A stretch of DNA of 35,124 nucleotides from Flavobacterium sp. (GCF_013823965.1 NZ_PNNA01000075.1:1-35124); one strand, 5' to 3'; counted from the stretch's first letter, positions 17,685-25,567 are shown. The notes: generated from the sequence alone by a model not told the origin. Numbers and translations: made by a program.

Positions 17685-18320
17685 ATGATAAAGAAATGGT
17701 CTTTTTATACGAGTTTGACTATTATTATAGTCTTTTTAAGCTCGGGTTTTAAACCTTTTGATGTAGATGCCAACCTCTGGTTTCTTGTGAATGATTCTGA
17801 TGCGACACATTACTTGTATCCATCCCAAAAACAAACTGATTATACTCATTTAAGTGTTCCTTATACAGGAAAATTTTTCATTGGTTACAAAGAAGCCATT
17901 GCATTCAAAGAATCTCAGGGGAAATACAAAAAAATCAATTCCTTGGGTTATATGGGGAAATACCAGTTTGGCAAAGAAACGCTAAAAACTGTTGGAATTC
18001 ACGATAGTGGCCGTTTTTTGAATAGTCCCGGAATGCAAGAAAGGGCTTTTGTGGCTCTTTTAGCCAAAAACAAATCCGAATTAAAAGATATTATAGAAAA
18101 ATATGAAGGCCAAATTATCAGTGGTATTCATATAACCGAGTCTGGAATATTGGCTGCTGCTCATCTGGGTGGCGTAGGTTCTGTAAAAAAGTTTTTCAGG
18201 AACAAGGGAAGTCGCTATTACAGGGATGCTTATGGAACTTCGATACGAAGTTATATGAGAGACTTTGGAGGTTATGAAACTTCTGGAATTGTGGCAGACA
18301 GTAATGCAAATGTGAATTAA
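17685..18320 (+). CDS. Exported lysozyme-like / transglycosylase-fold protein
   Basis: I prefer the ATG at 17685 (211 residues) to the in-frame GTG at 17658, since MIKKWSFYTSL begins a signal peptide directly; hydrophobic residues 8-22 follow. The segment AFKESQGKYKKINSLGYMGKYQFG (split here: FKESQGKY, then GYMGKYQFG) looks like the lysozyme/SLT core, where the Glu of the first part would be catalytic and GxYQF lines the cleft. A later ILAAAHLGGVGSVKKFF matches the helix of this fold that follows the active site. It probably acts on peptidoglycan in the periplasm. The family call rests on motifs only; activity is unproven. Confidence 0.7.
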   Translation: MIKKWSFYTSLTIIIVFLSSGFKPFDVDANLWFLVNDSDATHYLYPSQKQTDYTHLSVPYTGKFFIGYKEAIAFKESQGKYKKINSLGYMGKYQFGKETLKTVGIHDSGRFLNSPGMQERAFVALLAKNKSELKDIIEKYEGQIISGIHITESGILAAAHLGGVGSVKKFFRNKGSRYYRDAYGTSIRSYMRDFGGYETSGIVADSNANVN

Positions 18321-18342
18321 AAGCGTCTTTTTCTTAAAATAT

Positions 18343-18377
18343 AAAGGCTGTCTAAATTAATTTTAGACAGCCTTTTT
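18343..18377. terminator. Bidirectional terminator between convergent genes
   Basis: A perfect 14-bp stem (18343-18356 with 18362-18375) encloses a 5-nt loop, with T-rich flanks on both strands. It lies between the stops of the lysozyme-like gene and the PepSY-like gene. Confidence 0.88.
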
Positions 18378-18395
18378 AATTCTGAATGCTCTTTA

Positions 18396-18926
18396 TTAAA
18401 GTCCTTTGACAATTTCACCGTCAGGTCGAACCACTAATTTACGGATATCGTCATTTTTTTTAATTTTGACATTATACTGTTTTTTTACGATATCACCATC
18501 TGTTTGAGTATAAAGGAATTTATCATTTACGATGGTCCATTCAGGAAAATTTTTATAAATGGAATAAATCACTTGACTCGGTAGGATTACGTTTTTGTAA
18601 TTTTCCACCACACGAATTAATTTCCCTTTTTCATTATAGGTTGCGGCCAAGGTTCCTTTTTTTGTTTCCATGGTCAATAAAAATTCTTCGTTGCCTTGAT
18701 AATTTTTTCCAAGGTCATACGCTATAAATTTTTCTTCAAGTCTCTTTACATTTTGGTCTGGATTTTCGTCAGGTACATAAACAGAAAAATCTGCTCCAGC
18801 TCTTTTAATTACAATTTCGGGTAAATTTATTATATCCATTTTTCCTTCCTCTTTTTCATTTTTCTTTTGAGAATAGGAGGAACCGACAAAGCCCAAAAAC
18901 AATAAAACGACAATAAATGTTTTCAT
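18396..18926 (-). CDS. Exported PepSY-like small protein of unknown function
   Basis: A 176-residue protein with a signal peptide (about 1-19, ending SSYSQ). The mature part begins with a Lys/Glu-rich stretch. The C-terminal half has alternating strands (TLAATYNEKGKLIRVVENY; QVIYSIYKNFPEWTI; KKQYNVKIKK; IRKLVVRPDGEIVKG). This is the rhythm of PepSY-like or periplasmic beta-lactamase-inhibitor-like folds common in Bacteroidota, but I cannot confirm it. It is a single gene with a long non-coding upstream region. No function is assigned. Confidence 0.75.
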   Translation of the reverse strand: MKTFIVVLLFLGFVGSSYSQKKNEKEEGKMDIINLPEIVIKRAGADFSVYVPDENPDQNVKRLEEKFIAYDLGKNYQGNEEFLLTMETKKGTLAATYNEKGKLIRVVENYKNVILPSQVIYSIYKNFPEWTIVNDKFLYTQTDGDIVKKQYNVKIKKNDDIRKLVVRPDGEIVKGL

Positions 18927-19259
18927 GATATTTTATTTTTAAATTAATAATGTTTTGAATAATTCAATGTTTCATTTTTTGGGGCTGTCTTTTTTTTTGT
19001 ATTTAATTACTTGTAAGCCAATATCTTAAATAAAGAAATTGATTTTATTGACATAAAGTTAGGTATTTATTTTACAGTTTACAGTTAATTTATTCCATAA
19101 AAAATGTTAATGTTTTTTTCGTTATTGCTTGTTTTTAACACGAATTAGAATCTGAAATTGTAAAGGGGGGAAGTTTCTTAATTTAACCAAAAACCAGTTT
19201 TATTGTGCTGAAGTTTTTCCTATTGGAGTTAAAGAAAAACGCGAGTGCTTTTTTTGTAG

Positions 19260-19267
19260 CAAAGTTA
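19260..19267 (-). promoter_or_regulatory. Candidate minus-strand -7 element in the long gap
   Basis: TAACTTTG on the minus strand matches TAnnTTTG exactly. No good TTG stands at the -33 distance. Transcription from here would run about 330 nt before reaching the next start codon (18926). Confidence 0.3.
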
Positions 19268-19321
19268 GTCAAGCCAGAAATTGTGGTAAATGACTTTAAA
19301 AAACTAATTGTTGGTTATTCG

Positions 19322-19349
19322 ATTAAATTAAAAATTATTTTAATTTAAT
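19322..19349 (-). terminator. All-A/T perfect hairpin after the methyltransferase gene
   Basis: A 12-bp perfect inverted repeat made only of A and T (19322-19333 with 19338-19349, loop ATTA) begins 11 bp past the stop. Its stability would be low for a terminator, but the position fits the end of the dnaA-LMW-PTP-methyltransferase unit. Confidence 0.4.
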
Positions 19350-19360
19350 AATGTATTGGT

Positions 19361-20083
19361 TTACATTTTGTGGATGATAAAAATGGCAGGACGGTTGTGT
19401 AAGTCGATCTTGATTTTTTTCCAATCTGATGCTCTCATTGTCTTGATAAACTCCGTTGGCAATGTGATGTCTGCGGCAACACACAGATAGGTTGAAGGGT
19501 TTAATGCTTGTACAATATCCTCTAGCATTTTGTTGTTTCTGAATGGAGTTTCAATAAATATTTGGGATTGATTTTTGTCTTGGGACAGTTTTTCCAAATT
19601 TTTTATGGTACTTCTTTTTTCTGACTTATCAATAGGAATGTAACCATTAAAAGCAAAACTTTGGCCGTTCATTCCAGATGCCATAATCGCCAATAAAATA
19701 GAAGATGGGCCAACCAATGGAACCACTTGAATCCCTTTTTCGTGTGCCAATTTTACGATGACAGCGCCAGGATCTGCTACTCCAGGGCAACCTGCTTCGC
19801 TCATTAATCCAACGTTTTTCCCTTCTAAGCAAGGTTGCAACATTTTGGCGTGTTCAGAAACGTCGGTGTATTTATTTAATGCACTTAACCGGAGTGTGGC
19901 TTGAACTTTTTCTGGCTGAATACTTTTTATAAATTTTCGAGCCGTTTTTTCGTTTTCTACAATGTAATCATCAAGGAGTTCAACGGCTCTTTTTATGGTT
20001 TGGGGTAACACATCCATTGGGTCACCATCTCCTAAAGTCGTTGGAATTAAATATAGTTTTCCTAGATGGGTGTTTGGTTTCAT
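19361..20083 (-). CDS. RsmI-like SAM-dependent (tetrapyrrole-methylase fold) methyltransferase
   Basis: A 240-residue protein of the tetrapyrrole methylase superfamily. The N-terminal GKLYLIPTTLGD parallels RsmI's GTLYLVATPIGN. SEAGCPGVADPG parallels RsmI's SDAGTPLISDPG, and VPLVGPSSILLAIMASG is the usual SAM-pocket segment. RsmI itself methylates the ribose of C1402 in 16S rRNA and is about 280 residues; this shorter protein is probably a Bacteroidota paralogue, so the same substrate should not be assumed. It is third in a minus-strand unit after dnaA and the phosphatase, 81 bp behind the latter. Confidence 0.85.
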   Translation of the reverse strand: MKPNTHLGKLYLIPTTLGDGDPMDVLPQTIKRAVELLDDYIVENEKTARKFIKSIQPEKVQATLRLSALNKYTDVSEHAKMLQPCLEGKNVGLMSEAGCPGVADPGAVIVKLAHEKGIQVVPLVGPSSILLAIMASGMNGQSFAFNGYIPIDKSEKRSTIKNLEKLSQDKNQSQIFIETPFRNNKMLEDIVQALNPSTYLCVAADITLPTEFIKTMRASDWKKIKIDLHNRPAIFIIHKM

Positions 20084-20164
20084 TTGTTTTACTTTAGTAT
20101 TCTTAGTTTTGTAAAATTGAATGTCTTGGAATTTGATGCAATTTGTACGATTAGAATAAAGACG

Positions 20165-20632
20165 TTAAGTGTGTTTTGCAATTAGTTTTTCGGCAATTAT
20201 GGTACAAGCTTCGTCAAGCATTTTATAAACAGCATCAAATCCGTTTGCCACGCCATAATAAGGATCGGGAACATCTACATTTTCATTGGGAAATAATTCA
20301 TTGAGAATGAGTTGTACTTTGTTCTTTTGTTCTTGATTTTTGGAAAGTTCCATAACATCATTATAATTGGAATTGTCCATGACATAGATGTAGTCAAAAA
20401 AGTCAAAATCACTAGTCGTGAATTGTCTTCCTTTTTGCCGCGAAATATCTAGTTTGTTTTTTTTTGCAACAGCAATGGAACGTTTGTCTGGAAAATGGCC
20501 AACGTGCCAAGAACCAGTTCCTGCAGAATCTACCGTGAATTTATCCTTTGGAAGTTTTGATGCCAATATTCCTTCGGCTAATGGTGACCGACAAATATTG
20601 CCTAAACAAACCATTAAAATCTTTACGGACAT
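20165..20632 (-). CDS. Low-molecular-weight protein-tyrosine phosphatase
   Basis: A 155-residue LMW-PTP. The P-loop CLGNICRS holds nucleophile C9 and R15 of the CX5R signature at the very N terminus. The general acid is D123 in the VPDPYYG loop near the C terminus. All catalytic parts are present and the length is standard. In bacteria such enzymes often dephosphorylate tyrosine kinases of exopolysaccharide export; here no kinase gene is nearby, so the target is unknown. The start codon is 7 bp after the dnaA stop, implying co-transcription. Confidence 0.93.
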   Translation of the reverse strand: MSVKILMVCLGNICRSPLAEGILASKLPKDKFTVDSAGTGSWHVGHFPDKRSIAVAKKNKLDISRQKGRQFTTSDFDFFDYIYVMDNSNYNDVMELSKNQEQKNKVQLILNELFPNENVDVPDPYYGVANGFDAVYKMLDEACTIIAEKLIAKHT

Positions 20633-20639
20633 AAAGCGT

Positions 20640-22067
20640 TTATAACGTTAATTTTTTATTGATATCTTCGACGAATTTTTTGAATTGTTTGTCTGTGGCA
20701 ACTAGATTATCAACTGTTTTACAAGCATGTAGCACTGTGGCATGATCGCGATCGCCTATTTGGGAACCGATGTTTGCCAAGGATGCTTTGGTGAATTTTT
20801 TGGCAAAAAACATGGCTAATTGACGCGCTTGAACAATATGTCTTTTTCTAGTTTTGGATTGCAGCGTTTCTAAATCCAATTGGAAATAATCGGATACAAT
20901 TTTTTGGATGTAATCGATAGAAATTTCTCTTTTTACATTTTTGACGAATTTCTCGACAACATTTTTGGCCAATTCAATTGTCACCTCTTTTTTGTTGAAA
21001 GATGATTGCGCTATCAAGGAAATAATGGCGCCTTCGAGTTCTCTGACATTCGATTTGATATTCCGGGCAACATATTCTATGATTTCTTCAGGAATTTCGA
21101 CTCCATCACGGTACAAAATATTTTTTAGGATGGAGATTCTGGTTTCATAATCGGGTTGGTGCAATTCTGCAGATAATCCCCATTTGAAACGAGACAACAA
21201 TCGTTGTTCGATGTCTTGCATGTCAACTGGTGCCTTGTCCGAAGTCAAGATTACCTGTTTGCCGTTTTGATGTAAATAATTGAAGATGTGGAAAAACACG
21301 TCTTGAGTTCCTGATTTTCCAGAAAGAAATTGAACATCGTCAATAATTAACACATCTATCAATTGATAGAAATGTATAAAATCATTTCGGTTGTTTTTCT
21401 TTACGGAATCAATATATTGTTGGGTAAAAATTTCGGCAGAGATGTATAAAACCGTTTTTTCGGGATATTTATCTTTGATTTCCACTCCAATAGCGTGCGC
21501 CAAATGGGTTTTTCCAAGACCAACACCGCCAAAAATCAACAAAGGATTAAATGAAGTTCCACCAGGTTTATTGGCTACGGCCATACCTGCAGAACGGGCT
21601 AATCTATTGGAATCTCCTTCAAGAAAATTGTCGAAACTGTAATTTGGATTCAGCTGTGATTCGATTTTTAAATTTCGAATACCAGGAATCACAAATGGAT
21701 TTCTTAATTCTGGATTAAGGTTCTTGTATGGAGCATCGACATCTTGTGGTTTCATGGGCACACGATTCGCACTTGGCAATTGTTCCGTAAACGGTTGTTT
21801 GTTGCCATAAGTGTTTTCCATTTTAATTTTATAGAGTAACTTTGCATTTTTCCCGAGTTCTTTGGTTAATGCTACTTTTAATAATTTAACATAGTGCTCT
21901 TCAAGCCATTCGTAAAAAAATTTACTAGGCACTTGAATGTATAATGCATTATCGGTAAGTTCAACTGATTTAATAGGTTCAAACCAAGTTTTATATGCTT
22001 GGTCTGCGATATTGTCTTTAATAAAACATAGGCAGTTTTCCCATACTGATTGTGCAGTCTTGTTCAT
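20640..22067 (-). CDS. dnaA: Chromosomal replication initiator protein DnaA
   Basis: A 475-residue DnaA with all four domains: N-terminal interaction domain I (about 1-85), a short linker (about 86-140), and the AAA+ ATPase domain III with Walker A GGVGLGKTH at 180-188 and Walker B LIIDDVQF. Domain IV is the DNA-binding domain with the signature GDRDHATVLHACKTV near residue 440. It binds DnaA boxes and opens oriC. The genes downstream (LMW-PTP, methyltransferase) are not replication genes, and dnaN or recF is not adjacent. The upstream region has a single DnaA box overlapping a near-consensus promoter, suggesting autoregulation. Confidence 0.98.
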   Translation of the reverse strand: MNKTAQSVWENCLCFIKDNIADQAYKTWFEPIKSVELTDNALYIQVPSKFFYEWLEEHYVKLLKVALTKELGKNAKLLYKIKMENTYGNKQPFTEQLPSANRVPMKPQDVDAPYKNLNPELRNPFVIPGIRNLKIESQLNPNYSFDNFLEGDSNRLARSAGMAVANKPGGTSFNPLLIFGGVGLGKTHLAHAIGVEIKDKYPEKTVLYISAEIFTQQYIDSVKKNNRNDFIHFYQLIDVLIIDDVQFLSGKSGTQDVFFHIFNYLHQNGKQVILTSDKAPVDMQDIEQRLLSRFKWGLSAELHQPDYETRISILKNILYRDGVEIPEEIIEYVARNIKSNVRELEGAIISLIAQSSFNKKEVTIELAKNVVEKFVKNVKREISIDYIQKIVSDYFQLDLETLQSKTRKRHIVQARQLAMFFAKKFTKASLANIGSQIGDRDHATVLHACKTVDNLVATDKQFKKFVEDINKKLTL

Positions 22068-22146
22068 AAATTTGGTTAAATTATTTCGTTTGGTAATTGT
22101 TTTCTACTAAAAAATACTGTTGATTTGGTATCGTTTTTCGGGGTAA

Positions 22147-22161
22147 CAAATATGTGAATAA
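22147..22161 (-). promoter_or_regulatory. DnaA box overlapping a probable dnaA -7 element
   Basis: On the minus strand TTATTCACA (22161-22153) matches the DnaA-box consensus TTWTNCACA. It overlaps CATATTTG (22154-22147), a one-mismatch match to the -7 consensus TAnnTTTG. It lies 80-94 bp upstream of the dnaA start. Confidence 0.45.
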
Positions 22162-22251
22162 ATATCTCTAAAAAAAAATTATTTAGATGTAATTTTTATA
22201 AAATATTATTGTATGAGACTTTTAAAATTTTAATTTTTTAATAAATAATTA

Positions 22252-22656
22252 ATGGAATATCATCAAATTCAAATCCGTGTTCGTTACTCGGAAACAGATC
22301 AAATGAGGGTTGTTTATCACGGTAATTATGCTCAATATTTTGAAATAGGAAGGGTCGAATGGCTTAGAAACAAAGGAATCTCTTATAAATGGATGGAGGA
22401 AAACGGAATTATGCTTCCCGTGGTTTCCTTGACAATGAATTATAAAAAACCAGCCCATTATGACGAGTTGTTGACTTTAAAAACAATTTTAAAAAACAAG
22501 ACGTCCGTCAAGATAGAATTTGACTATGAACTCTATAATGAAAGCGAAGAGTTATTAACAACTGGCAACTCAATTTTGGTTTTTGTGGACATGAAAACAG
22601 GAAGACCTGTTGCTCCGCCACAATATATTTCAGCCATTTTAGAAAGAAAGGAATAA
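22252..22656 (+). CDS. Acyl-CoA thioesterase, 4HBT/YbgC family
   Basis: A 134-residue hot-dog-fold thioesterase. The active-site region RYSETDQMRVVYHGNYAQYFE (split: YSETDQMRVVYH, then GNYAQYFE) holds the catalytic aspartate D16 typical of 4-hydroxybenzoyl-CoA-like thioesterases. Length and fold signature are normal. It should hydrolyse acyl-CoA in the cytoplasm; YbgC relatives associate with the Tol-Pal system in Proteobacteria, but no tol genes are present here. It is divergent from dnaA and convergent with the YigZ gene. Confidence 0.92.
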   Translation: MEYHQIQIRVRYSETDQMRVVYHGNYAQYFEIGRVEWLRNKGISYKWMEENGIMLPVVSLTMNYKKPAHYDELLTLKTILKNKTSVKIEFDYELYNESEELLTTGNSILVFVDMKTGRPVAPPQYISAILERKE

Positions 22657-22705
22657 CGTCAACTATTCTTTGCGAAAATATGAAAAAACGTCGCTTTATT
22701 TGAGA

Positions 22706-23320
22706 TTATTTCAGAGTCGGTTTTATGGTTATTTCAAACATGGAATTAAAAATGTCGAATATCATTTCGGCATTTTTTTTTCGGGTAATAATTTCGATTT
22801 CGCAACTCATTTCCATTTTTTGACTTACAATTTCTATGTTTTTTTCCTTAATCACGCGCATCACTTTATTGATGTTCTTGTAATCAAACGAAACCAAATA
22901 ATGAATGTCAATGGTTTTTTCAATTATTTCTGAAGATTCCAATGTCATTTGGGCTGCGGTTTTATAAGCCGTAATCAATCCTCCCACGCCCAATTTTACT
23001 CCGCCAAAAATCCGAACTATCACGATTAAAACATTGGTAACGCCAAAAGACTGAATTTGTCCGTAAATGGGCATTCCTGCAGTATTGCTTGGTTCGCCAT
23101 CATCATTTGCCCTGTGAACCAAGGTTTCCGTTCCAATTTGATAGGCATAACAATAATGAACCGCATGTGGATGTTGTTTTCGCAAACCATCAATTATGGG
23201 TTTGACTTCGGCTTCTGATTGAATGGGAAAGGCATAGCCGAAAAACTTGCTGCTTTTTTCTTTCAATAAAATCTCTTCCGATGGAAAGGCGATGGTTTTG
23301 TAAGTGTCTTTAGATTCCAA
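22706..23320 (-). CDS. YigZ/IMPACT-family protein
   Basis: A 204-residue UPF0029/YigZ protein. The N-terminal Impact domain (about 10-125) includes HYCYAYQIG, NDDGEPSNTAGMPI and VIVRIFGGVKLGVGGLI, the family's diagnostic stretches. A C-terminal ferredoxin-like DUF1949 domain follows (about 140-200). The biochemical role is unresolved; the eukaryotic relative IMPACT regulates Gcn2. The start appears to be TTG at 23320, giving MESKDTYKT. It is third in the ribD-HAD-yigZ unit, 12 bp after the HAD gene. Confidence 0.92.
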   Translation of the reverse strand: MESKDTYKTIAFPSEEILLKEKSSKFFGYAFPIQSEAEVKPIIDGLRKQHPHAVHYCYAYQIGTETLVHRANDDGEPSNTAGMPIYGQIQSFGVTNVLIVIVRIFGGVKLGVGGLITAYKTAAQMTLESSEIIEKTIDIHYLVSFDYKNINKVMRVIKEKNIEIVSQKMEMSCEIEIITRKKNAEMIFDIFNSMFEITIKPTLK

Positions 23321-23332
23321 AAACGGGATGAT

Positions 23333-23935
23333 TTAAAGTATTTCTTTTTCAAATAGGTTAATCACGTCTTCCTGGTCTACTTGCAAATTCCAAACATGAA
23401 ATCCCAAAGAAAGTGCGGCATCGGTATTTTCTTTTTTGTCATCAACGAATAAAGTGTTTTTCACGGACAACTCGTGTTTTTGTATGAGATAATTAAAAAT
23501 TTCGGCATCTGGTTTTCTCATTCCTATTTCAAAGGAGAAATAGACTTTTTCGAAACATTGGTAAAAATCACTGTAAAATGAAATTCCGGTTTCTTGCTCG
23601 AAAGTTTCGATGTGAATAGCATCTGTGTTGCTCAATAAAAATAAGCGGTATTTTTTGGAAAGCTTTTGCAGAAATTCCAATCTATACAAAGGAAAATCTA
23701 AAAGAATGGCGTTCCAAGCTTCAAGAATTTCTACAAAAGAAGCATTCGGAACGTGTTTTTGAATGCCGAGAAGGAAATCTTCTTGCTGGATTTCTCCTTT
23801 TTCAAACTGCAAATTCAATTGGTTCAAATCTTCGTTCCATTGTTTTAGTCCCAGTTTTTTTAGCCCTTCAATGGTTGCTTGTTTGTCTAAATTGATAAAA
23901 ATATCTCCAAAATCAAAAATAATTGTAGTAATCAT
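23333..23935 (-). CDS. HAD-superfamily hydrolase
   Basis: A 200-residue HAD hydrolase. Motif I is IFDFGDIFINLD with nucleophile D8; the position two residues on is Gly rather than the usual Asp, as in YihX-like members. Motif II is LFLLSNTDA and motif IV is FVDDKKENTDAA. The helical cap lies between motifs I and II. It is probably a sugar- or nucleotide-phosphatase, with the substrate unknown. The ATG at 23935 lies inside ribD, overlapping it by 23 bp, so translation is probably coupled. It could act as the flavin-pathway phosphatase, but only proximity suggests that. Confidence 0.88.
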   Translation of the reverse strand: MITTIIFDFGDIFINLDKQATIEGLKKLGLKQWNEDLNQLNLQFEKGEIQQEDFLLGIQKHVPNASFVEILEAWNAILLDFPLYRLEFLQKLSKKYRLFLLSNTDAIHIETFEQETGISFYSDFYQCFEKVYFSFEIGMRKPDAEIFNYLIQKHELSVKNTLFVDDKKENTDAALSLGFHVWNLQVDQEDVINLFEKEIL

Positions 23936-24971
23936 TATTTCTATAAATTATAAGTGCATCGTTTTCAATAGTCTGTTTTTCAATGTTTTTAAAAGCTGTA
24001 ATTGGCGCTTTTATTCCGTTTTCGAAGCAGTTATTTCCAATGAATATTCGTGCTTCATCCCAAAGATTTTCGTTAATGAAAGTCTGTAAGGTCTGCTGAC
24101 CACCTTCAATAATAACCGATTGAATTTGGTGTTTATAAAGTATTTGCACTATTTGTTGCGCTATATTTTCCCCAAAATCAATTCCCTCAAAGTTACTACT
24201 TTCTTTAGGATTAGAAGCTGCCGATTTCGAAAAAACAATAGTTTTTGTTTGATTGTTAAAGACATGACTGTCTTTTGGAATGCGATTATTTTGGTCTAAA
24301 ACAATTCTGATGGGATTGTTTCCCGTCCAATCTCTCACGTCCAATTTTGGATTGTCGTCAATAACGGTTTGGGTTCCCACAAGAATAGCTTGTTCTTCGC
24401 TTCGCCATTTATGCACTAATTGTCGCGAAAATTCATTAGTTATCCAAACTGGTTTTTGCTCTGATTTGGTCAAAGGTGCAATAAAACCGTCTTGGCTTTC
24501 TGCCCATTTCAAAATAATGTAAGGTCTTTTCTTTTCATGGAAAGTAAAAAAGCGTTTGTTCAACTCGTTACATTCCTTTTCGAGAATCCCGAAAGTTACA
24601 TTTATGCCTGCTTCGATTAATTTTTTGATGCCGTTTCCAGCTACTTTTATGTTTGGATCAACGGTTCCGATGACTACATTTGGAATTCCATTTTTGATAA
24701 TCAAATCACAACAAGGCGGCGTTTTTCCAAAATGACTGCAAGGTTCCAAACTCACGTAAATAGTTGATTTTTTTAACAAAGACTTGTCTTTGACGGAATT
24801 CACGGCATTGACTTCGGCGTGAGGTTCTCCCGATTTTTTATGCCAGCCTTCGCCAATAATTTTGCCTTCGTGTACAATAACGCTCCCCACCAATGGATTA
24901 GGATAAGTTGTTCCCAAACCATTTTTGGCCAATTCAATGCAGCGACGGATGTATTTTTCATATATTTTCAC
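23913..24971 (-). CDS. ribD: Riboflavin biosynthesis bifunctional deaminase/reductase RibD
   Basis: A 352-residue fused enzyme for steps two and three of riboflavin synthesis. The N-terminal deaminase domain has zinc ligands H51 with E53 (HAEVNAV) and C78 and C87 (EPCSHFGKTPPC). The C-terminal reductase domain (about 145-350) has ILKWAESQDGF and SVIIEGGQQTL. The start is GTG at 24971; MKIYEKYIRRCIELA is the usual family N terminus. An exact -7 element TACTTTTG ends just 6 bp upstream of the start codon, so the mRNA may be nearly leaderless. It is followed by HAD and yigZ genes in one unit and divergent from a GNAT gene. Confidence 0.96.
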   Translation of the reverse strand: MKIYEKYIRRCIELAKNGLGTTYPNPLVGSVIVHEGKIIGEGWHKKSGEPHAEVNAVNSVKDKSLLKKSTIYVSLEPCSHFGKTPPCCDLIIKNGIPNVVIGTVDPNIKVAGNGIKKLIEAGINVTFGILEKECNELNKRFFTFHEKKRPYIILKWAESQDGFIAPLTKSEQKPVWITNEFSRQLVHKWRSEEQAILVGTQTVIDDNPKLDVRDWTGNNPIRIVLDQNNRIPKDSHVFNNQTKTIVFSKSAASNPKESSNFEGIDFGENIAQQIVQILYKHQIQSVIIEGGQQTLQTFINENLWDEARIFIGNNCFENGIKAPITAFKNIEKQTIENDALIIYRNNDYYNYF

Positions 24972-24976
24972 AAATA

Positions 24977-24984
24977 CAAAAGTA
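24977..24984 (-). promoter_or_regulatory. ribD -7 promoter element immediately upstream of the start codon
   Basis: TACTTTTG (minus strand, 24984-24977) matches TAnnTTTG exactly and ends 5 bases before the GTG at 24971. If used, transcription starts within or next to the start codon. No clear -33 TTG is seen. Confidence 0.4.
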
Positions 24985-25018
24985 ATGATTTTTGGGTTTA
25001 GGATTTAGTTTCGAATCT

Positions 25019-25052
25019 TTGGAAGATAAACAACAAACAATTTCTATTTTTG
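25019..25052 (+). promoter_or_regulatory. Candidate promoter of the GNAT-prmC unit
   Basis: TTG at 25019-25021, a 23-nt spacer and TATTTTTG at 25045-25052 match both consensus elements. The predicted start is near 25058, about 18 nt before the ATG. Confidence 0.5.
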
Positions 25053-25075
25053 TATCCTAAAATGACATTTGAATA

Positions 25076-25564
25076 ATGGAAAATTGGATCATCAGAAAAA
25101 TAGAAAAGAAAGACAATCCAGAGGTAGCACAATTAATTCGGGCAGTTTTTGACGAATTGAACATTCCAAAAGTAGGAACTGCTTATGCCGATCCATATTT
25201 GGATTTGATGTTTGAGGAATACAGTAAACCAAAATCAGCGTATTTTGTGGTGGAACATAAAGGTAAAGTCATCGGTTCCGCCGGAGTGGCGCCACTTGAA
25301 AACGAAGCTGAAACCATTTGCGAATTGCAAAAAATGTATTTCTTGCCGGAAGCTCGAGGTTTGGGAATTGGAAGTCAAATGATGGAGAAATGTTTGCAAA
25401 GCGCCAAAGATTTTGGGTATGAAAAATGCTATCTCGAAACGATGCCTTTTATGCTTGATGCCCAAAAACTCTACAAAAAAGTGGGTTTTGAATATATTTG
25501 TTCGCCAATGGGAAGCACGGGTCACGTTTCTTGCCCGGTTTGGATGTTGAAGGAATTACGTTAA
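25076..25564 (+). CDS. GNAT-family N-acetyltransferase
   Basis: A 162-residue acetyltransferase. The acetyl-CoA pyrophosphate-binding motif A is ARGLGIGSQMMEKCL (about 101-115), preceded by the strand LQKMYFLPE. Later YEKCYLETMPFMLDAQKLYKKVGFEYI gives the usual C-terminal strand-helix. The substrate is unknown. It is 3 bp upstream of prmC, so both are probably one transcript; whether acetylation is linked to release-factor methylation is not known. Confidence 0.9.
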   Translation: MENWIIRKIEKKDNPEVAQLIRAVFDELNIPKVGTAYADPYLDLMFEEYSKPKSAYFVVEHKGKVIGSAGVAPLENEAETICELQKMYFLPEARGLGIGSQMMEKCLQSAKDFGYEKCYLETMPFMLDAQKLYKKVGFEYICSPMGSTGHVSCPVWMLKELR

Positions 25565-25567
25565 CTC

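Larger units (their letters stand above)
18927..19360. other. 434-bp non-coding gap
   Basis: I see no credible coding frame. The region is AT-rich, with a small tandem TTACAGT repeat near 19072-19086 and a somewhat less AT-rich part around 19150-19290. It holds a minus-strand TAACTTTG promoter element (19267-19260) and an all-A/T hairpin at 19322-19349. It may carry the leader of the 18926 gene or a small RNA; neither is demonstrated. Confidence 0.5.

Noticed and set aside
22068..22251. Possible oriC upstream of dnaA
   Set aside because: Only one DnaA box is visible and there is no box cluster or dnaN/recF neighbour. AT-richness alone is not informative in this genome.
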